Source: Candidatus Uhrbacteria bacterium (GTDB lineage Bacteria > Patescibacteriota > Patescibacteriia > 2-12-FULL-60-25). Taken from it: a stretch of 62,574 nucleotides of DNA. The notes under the pieces are model-generated. The model did no database searches. It saw only the letters and a program-made list of their open reading frames with translations, and was not told where the DNA came from. Of this stretch, positions 59,099-62,574 are shown one piece after another (position 1 is the stretch's first letter; each line of letters begins with the position of its first letter). Where the stretch lies: NCBI GenBank assembly GCA_020854265.1, contig JADZFU010000005.1, positions 1-62,574 of the forward strand. Reading direction: 5' to 3'. Both the position numbers and the translations under genes were made by a program.

Positions 59099-60454
59099 TC
59101 AGGCTTTTCCGTTTTTGGTGTAGCGGGTGATCAGGGCCGTGACATCGTCTTTTTTGGCGCGGGCGTTTATGGTTTTTCCTTTGATTGAACGTTCGGTGGC
59201 AGCTTGCTGGAGTTTTTGGGCAGCTTCGAGCGGATTGTCGTCATGGAGCATGAGAATCGCTTGGATTTCGGAATCGGTGAGATTATCGATGACGCCGTCG
59301 GAGGCGGTGAGGATTACATCCCCATCTTCCAGGTCCACGGTTTTGACGTACGGGGTGAACTCCACTCCGTACTGGCGCTTCATCATCTCTCCGACGCCGG
59401 CCGCCATGGTAATGCGGTTGCGGATGGAGTCGAGAGAGACGGTCGGTCCCTCGGTGCGGACGAGGCTCGGAATAAGCGCTTTGATTTCGGGATACTTTGG
59501 TTCAAGCGCCATGATGGCTTGTTTATCGATTTGTGCCGTGACATCCTCATCGTTTTTTAGAAGGCCTTCATCGACAAGAATTTGGACATGCGAGCTGTCT
59601 TTTGAGAGTTTTTCCAGATTGCCTTTGCGCAGGCGATAGGTGCGGCTGTCACCGACATTCCCAATGGTCAGCTTGTCTTTCCCATCCGGACCTTTCCAGA
59701 TTTTGGACATGGAAACCGTGCAGCCAATGGATTTGAGCAGACCATCCATTACCTGTTTGTGTTGGGTATTGTCCGGATCATAGGTTTGACCGACTTCTTT
59801 TTCAAAATATTCTGCTGCTTTGGATTTGACGGTTTCGTCGCCTTGATTGAATTTCACGATCTCATCATTCATTTGTTTGATGATGGCGCTGACGGCGTTT
59901 TCAACATTCTTTTGATCCTGGACTTCTTCGCGGCCAGCCATCAAGACCTCACGAACACCCTGACTGGCCTTTTCCAAGCCCGGGCGGGTCAGCTGTTCGG
60001 CTGCTTTGGCGCTGGCAAAGTCGCCGGCCGGTACGCCGCCCATGCCATCCGCAACAAATTGCAGACCGCGTTTAGCACTGTAAAAGGCAGCATCCTCGTT
60101 GCGATCGGGATGTTCGGGTGAAGCCTCGGTTGCCATGCCGTATTTAAGGTCGGTTTCTTTTTCACGCGATTCTACGACACGGTACTCCGCACGGCGCATG
60201 GTGCCGCTTTGCGGTACGGGTATTTCTTCGAGGTCGGCTTCGGATAGTTCGGTTTCGTCGATCTCTTCGAGGTCGGCTTCGGATAGTTCGGTCACATCTT
60301 CGCCGCGGAGTTTTTCTAATCCGGCAACTTTTTTAATTTGGGTATTTTCGCCGGGCAAATCATCCGGGTCTTCCATTGGCTGGAAGCGGGAGAGCATGTC
60401 GTCTATCTCTTGGTCTTTGGCGCTCTTGAGCGGGTTTGGGCTTTCTGGAGGCAT
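59099..60454 (-). CDS. PP2C-family protein phosphatase with acidic N-terminal repeats, 451 aa
   Basis: Motifs: PDRNEDAAFY, QFVADGMGGVPAGD, IGCTVSMSKIW, IGNVGDSRTYR, VILTASDGVIDNLTDSEI and KKDDVTALI. The N-terminal ~85 residues are acidic and contain two copies of a 13-residue unit (TELSEADLEEID/P). The mid-domain insertion is longer than in the 57.1-kb paralogue. Cytosolic Ser/Thr phosphatase; partners unknown. Confidence 0.92.
   Translation of the reverse strand: MPPESPNPLKSAKDQEIDDMLSRFQPMEDPDDLPGENTQIKKVAGLEKLRGEDVTELSEADLEEIDETELSEADLEEIPVPQSGTMRRAEYRVVESREKETDLKYGMATEASPEHPDRNEDAAFYSAKRGLQFVADGMGGVPAGDFASAKAAEQLTRPGLEKASQGVREVLMAGREEVQDQKNVENAVSAIIKQMNDEIVKFNQGDETVKSKAAEYFEKEVGQTYDPDNTQHKQVMDGLLKSIGCTVSMSKIWKGPDGKDKLTIGNVGDSRTYRLRKGNLEKLSKDSSHVQILVDEGLLKNDEDVTAQIDKQAIMALEPKYPEIKALIPSLVRTEGPTVSLDSIRNRITMAAGVGEMMKRQYGVEFTPYVKTVDLEDGDVILTASDGVIDNLTDSEIQAILMLHDDNPLEAAQKLQQAATERSIKGKTINARAKKDDVTALITRYTKNGKA
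60225..60292 (-). repeat. 39-bp tandem duplication in the PP2C gene
   Basis: The segment TCTTCGAGGTCGGCTTCGGA and what follows up to TCGGT occurs twice, 39 bases apart, giving the two 13-residue acidic units. Confidence 0.8.
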
Positions 60455-60470
60455 ATGGGGAAAGGATACA

Positions 60471-60944
60471 CTATTTATGATATTCTTTGCCGCTTAGAAT
60501 GGTTGCGGTGCGGTAGAGCTGTTCGAGCAATACAATTCTGGCGAGATTGTGTGGGAGAGTTTGTTTGCCGAATGAGATGGTGAGTGCGGCGCGGTCGCGG
60601 ACGCTTTTGTCCAAGCCCCATGAACCGCCGATCAAAAAGACGAGAGGCTGGCCGGAGGAGGAGAGGGTGTCGAGCTTGCGTGCCAAAGCGATTGAATCAA
60701 AATTGTGTCCGGTTTCGTCGAGGGCAATAAGCACAGCATTGTCCGGAATGCTTTTGAGGAGGGTTTCGGCTTCGGTTTTACGGGTTTTGTCCGCATCCGG
60801 CTTTGCCGATCCGCCATGGCCTTCTTTCAACTCCACGATATCGACCTTGGAAAAGGTATTCAGGCGCTTGAGATAGGTCTCGGCGGCCTCGGTTTGCCAT
60901 GCTTCGGTAGGCTTCCCGATTGCACGTATGTGGATGGCTTTCAT
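60471..60944 (-). CDS. rlmH: 23S rRNA (pseudouridine1915-N3)-methyltransferase
   Basis: 157 residues from ATG 60944 (MKAIHIRAIG), the normal length; an in-frame upstream ATG would add 26 unrelated residues. SPOUT-fold features: FLIGGSWGLDKSVRDRA (cofactor knot) and LPHNLARIVLLEQLYRT. It methylates pseudouridine 1915 of 23S rRNA. It happens to lie next to the 23S gene, transcribed away from it. Confidence 0.95.
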   Translation of the reverse strand: MKAIHIRAIGKPTEAWQTEAAETYLKRLNTFSKVDIVELKEGHGGSAKPDADKTRKTEAETLLKSIPDNAVLIALDETGHNFDSIALARKLDTLSSSGQPLVFLIGGSWGLDKSVRDRAALTISFGKQTLPHNLARIVLLEQLYRTATILSGKEYHK

Positions 60945-60973
60945 ATGCGCCATTTTCCGCTCAACCACGACAC

Positions 60974-61184
60974 TTGACAAGGGTTCAAGCTTTCTATAAA
61001 GTATCGGCACTTCAAAACCCATGTCCCTCGATTCGGCACGATCAGTTACGGGACCTCTGGAGATTTCCTACATGAGCTATTCAACCCTTTCACTCCGCGT
61101 CGCGGAGCACACGGTCTAAGCCCTCACGGATCTCCATGATTTCGAGAGGTGTTTGGCCGGCGGCCAAGCACCTCTTCTTTTTTA
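60974..61184 (+). ncRNA. Short promoter-to-terminator unit of unknown role
   Basis: TTGACA (60974-60979), then TATAAA after 15 bp or TAAAGT after 17 bp, and 140 bases later a strong terminator (GAGAGGTGTTTGGCC with GGCCAAGCACCTCTTC, 61144-61184, followed by T6). A small frame 61021-61119 (32 aa, MSLDSARSVTG...) and a nested one at 61072 behind TGGAG could be translated. It may be a small RNA or a micropeptide gene. Confidence 0.4.
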
Positions 61185-61481
61185 CACGAACGCACGAGAC
61201 TGACACGGTTCGCTTCCGATCATCGATCGAATGCGAGCCGTGTCCGGCTCTTCCCACGAGCGGATGGATGTATCGTCCAACGCAACGGGTTGCAAGTACG
61301 GACTGCCTTTTCACAACCAGAGTGAGTGTATGTATCAACAATTCAATTGTGATACGTGCAAGGCATAATCAAAACACTTGTAACTTGTAATTGTAAGATA
61401 AATGTAAAACGCCAAGAGTACTTATTGTAAGTAAGTATTTAAGTGATCACCATCCGGAACCAACATCGTGTTGGCGCTCTG
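61185..61481 (+). promoter_or_regulatory. 23S rRNA upstream region
   Basis: No gene. It contains a near-perfect palindrome (GTATCAACAATT.AATTGTGATAC, about 61332-61354), A+T-rich direct-repeat-like stretches (CTTGTAACTTGTAATTGTAAG) that may hold the rRNA promoter, and a hairpin CATCC..CCAAC/GTTGG..GGATG (about 61450-61486) that is likely part of the 23S processing stem. No 16S gene or spacer tRNA is present. Confidence 0.4.

Positions 61482-62574
<1,093 letters not shown>

Noticed and set aside
61090-61341. 83-codon minus-strand frame upstream of 23S
   Set aside because: It runs through a strong terminator hairpin and has no start signal.

Overview
The window looks like chromosomal DNA of a Candidate Phyla Radiation (Patescibacteria) bacterium, broadly of the Uhrbacteria/Magasanikbacteria kind. 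The clues are compact operons with weak Shine-Dalgarno signals, a run of six small type IV secretion pilin-like proteins, a C-terminal surface-protein module common in this group, and a 23S rRNA gene with no 16S gene beside it. TGA is used as a stop codon, so the code-25 lineages are excluded. This placement is inference; no phylogeny was run.

Left part (1-19.7 kb): the end of a large surface protein, a Wzy-like/TPR membrane protein and tRNA-Ala(GGC). Next comes the most interesting locus: a two-gene unit (5914-7511) encoding a cyclic-nucleotide-binding + TIR protein and a class III nucleotide cyclase. This is the gene content of a Pycsar antiphage system of the PycTIR type, and it sits right after the tRNA gene. 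Then follow a LysM/M23 peptidase, comM-lspA-dksA-like genes, an unassigned structured RNA-like region (about 11.55-12.05 kb), rpsO-NYN-pnp, and a leucyl-tRNA synthetase with a Nudix domain spliced into its editing domain.

Middle (19.7-43.2 kb): a solute-binding lipoprotein, the six pilin-like genes, a block of unknown G+C-rich genes around a divergent promoter pair (24.7-30.1 kb), membrane glycan-type proteins, tRNA-Ser(CGA), a copper operon (DUF305, CsoR, TauE-cupredoxin, CopA) followed by DsbB, then an Rrf2-IscS-IscU-Nfu-ferredoxin Fe-S operon and a Trm11-like methyltransferase.

Right part (43.2-62.6 kb): two signal peptide-TM-coiled-coil proteins, rpsF-ssb-rpsR, an EpmA-like ligase, a kinase-fold protein and efp, a seven-repeat surface protein, tRNA-Leu(UAG), small conserved genes, a cysteine-rich pair, two PP2C phosphatases flanking two small paralogues, rlmH, and the first 1.1 kb of 23S rRNA.

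A recurring theme is a second class of genes (24.7-30.1, 41.06-41.93, 43.3-47.5, 58.2-59.1 kb). They have mostly G/C third codon positions, generally recognisable Shine-Dalgarno sequences, several TTGACA promoters, nearby terminators and no function I recognise. They look like one set with a shared origin or shared expression regime.
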